Below, one piece after another: positions 6,315 through 6,342 of a stretch of 6,342 nt of DNA (its first letter is position 1; each line of letters begins with the position of its first letter). Where the stretch lies: positions 1 to 6,342 of the forward strand of contig JAHZFY010000065.1 in NCBI GenBank assembly GCA_019421105.1. The letters run 5' to 3'. The notes under the pieces were generated by a model. That model did no database searches and was not told where the DNA came from. It worked only from the letters and a program-made list of their open reading frames with translations. The translations under genes were made by a program, and so were the position numbers. Origin of the DNA: a bacterium (GTDB lineage: Bacteria > Bacillota_I > Bacilli_A > RFN20 > CAG-826).

Positions 6315-6320
6315 CAATTT
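6295..6320. promoter_or_regulatory. Perfect 9-bp inverted repeat, candidate operator of the TetR-type regulator (or upstream terminator)
   Basis: The arms AAATTGTTG (6295-6303) and CAACAATTT (6312-6320) are exact reverse complements around an 8-nt centre. The 26-bp element lies just upstream of the -10 and covers the spacer and -35 region of the regulator's promoter, where an autorepressor of this family would bind. On the minus strand the second arm runs into TTATTTT, so it could instead be, or also be, a rho-independent terminator of a gene entering from the right edge. The stem has only 2 G-C pairs in 9, weak for a terminator. Confidence 0.5.
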
Positions 6321-6342
6321 CTACAAATTATCTATTTTAATA

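Noticed and set aside
5725..6342. Regulator as part of a drug-efflux or defence module
   Set aside because: No transporter, enzyme or toxin gene lies beside it in the window; the neighbours are housekeeping genes, so no such function is supported.
1..6342. Mobile element, CRISPR array, tRNA or rRNA gene
   Set aside because: No transposase, repeated spacer structure, terminal repeats or cloverleaf-like sequence was recognised on either strand.

Overview
This 6.3 kb window is AT-rich (about 30% G+C by eye) and every supported gene lies on the minus strand, so it is read from the right edge to the left. The gene content, strong AGGAGG-type ribosome binding sites and sigma-A-like promoters point to a low-G+C Firmicute or a deep relative of the Mollicutes (for example an uncultured Bacilli, Erysipelotrichia or RF39/Acholeplasma-type lineage). 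All tryptophans I checked are TGG and none of the genes runs through TGA, so the Mycoplasma/Spiroplasma code is not in use. The genus cannot be told from this window.

In transcription order the layout is: (1) a TetR/AcrR-type regulator (start 6261), preceded by a perfect 9-bp inverted repeat that covers its putative -35/spacer region; (2) a 297-residue TPR-like protein resembling Bacillus YsoA; (3) tig, trigger factor, with its own clear promoter and a start at 4710; (4) lon, the ATP-dependent Lon protease, split into two reading frames by an apparent one-base frameshift near 3176; (5) engB (ysxC/yihA), a ribosome-assembly GTPase; (6) the first 167 codons of a YjgN/DUF898-like membrane protein cut off by the left edge. 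This last gene starts at 503 and fills the otherwise apparently empty stretch 1-503.

From tig to the left edge the genes are packed as an operon: 20 nt between tig and lon, and 0 nt between lon and engB and between engB and the membrane protein, both junctions reading TAGATG. Together they combine folding of nascent chains on the ribosome (trigger factor), removal of misfolded protein (Lon) and large-subunit assembly (EngB). The order ysoA-tig-lon-engB matches the Bacillus subtilis order ysoA-tig-clpX-lonB-lonA-ysxC, as I recall it, with clpX and lonB absent.

I see no mobile element, CRISPR array, RNA gene or new defence-like system. The points worth checking are the lon frame break, the inverted repeat at the regulator promoter, the condensed protein-quality-control operon and the partial membrane protein.
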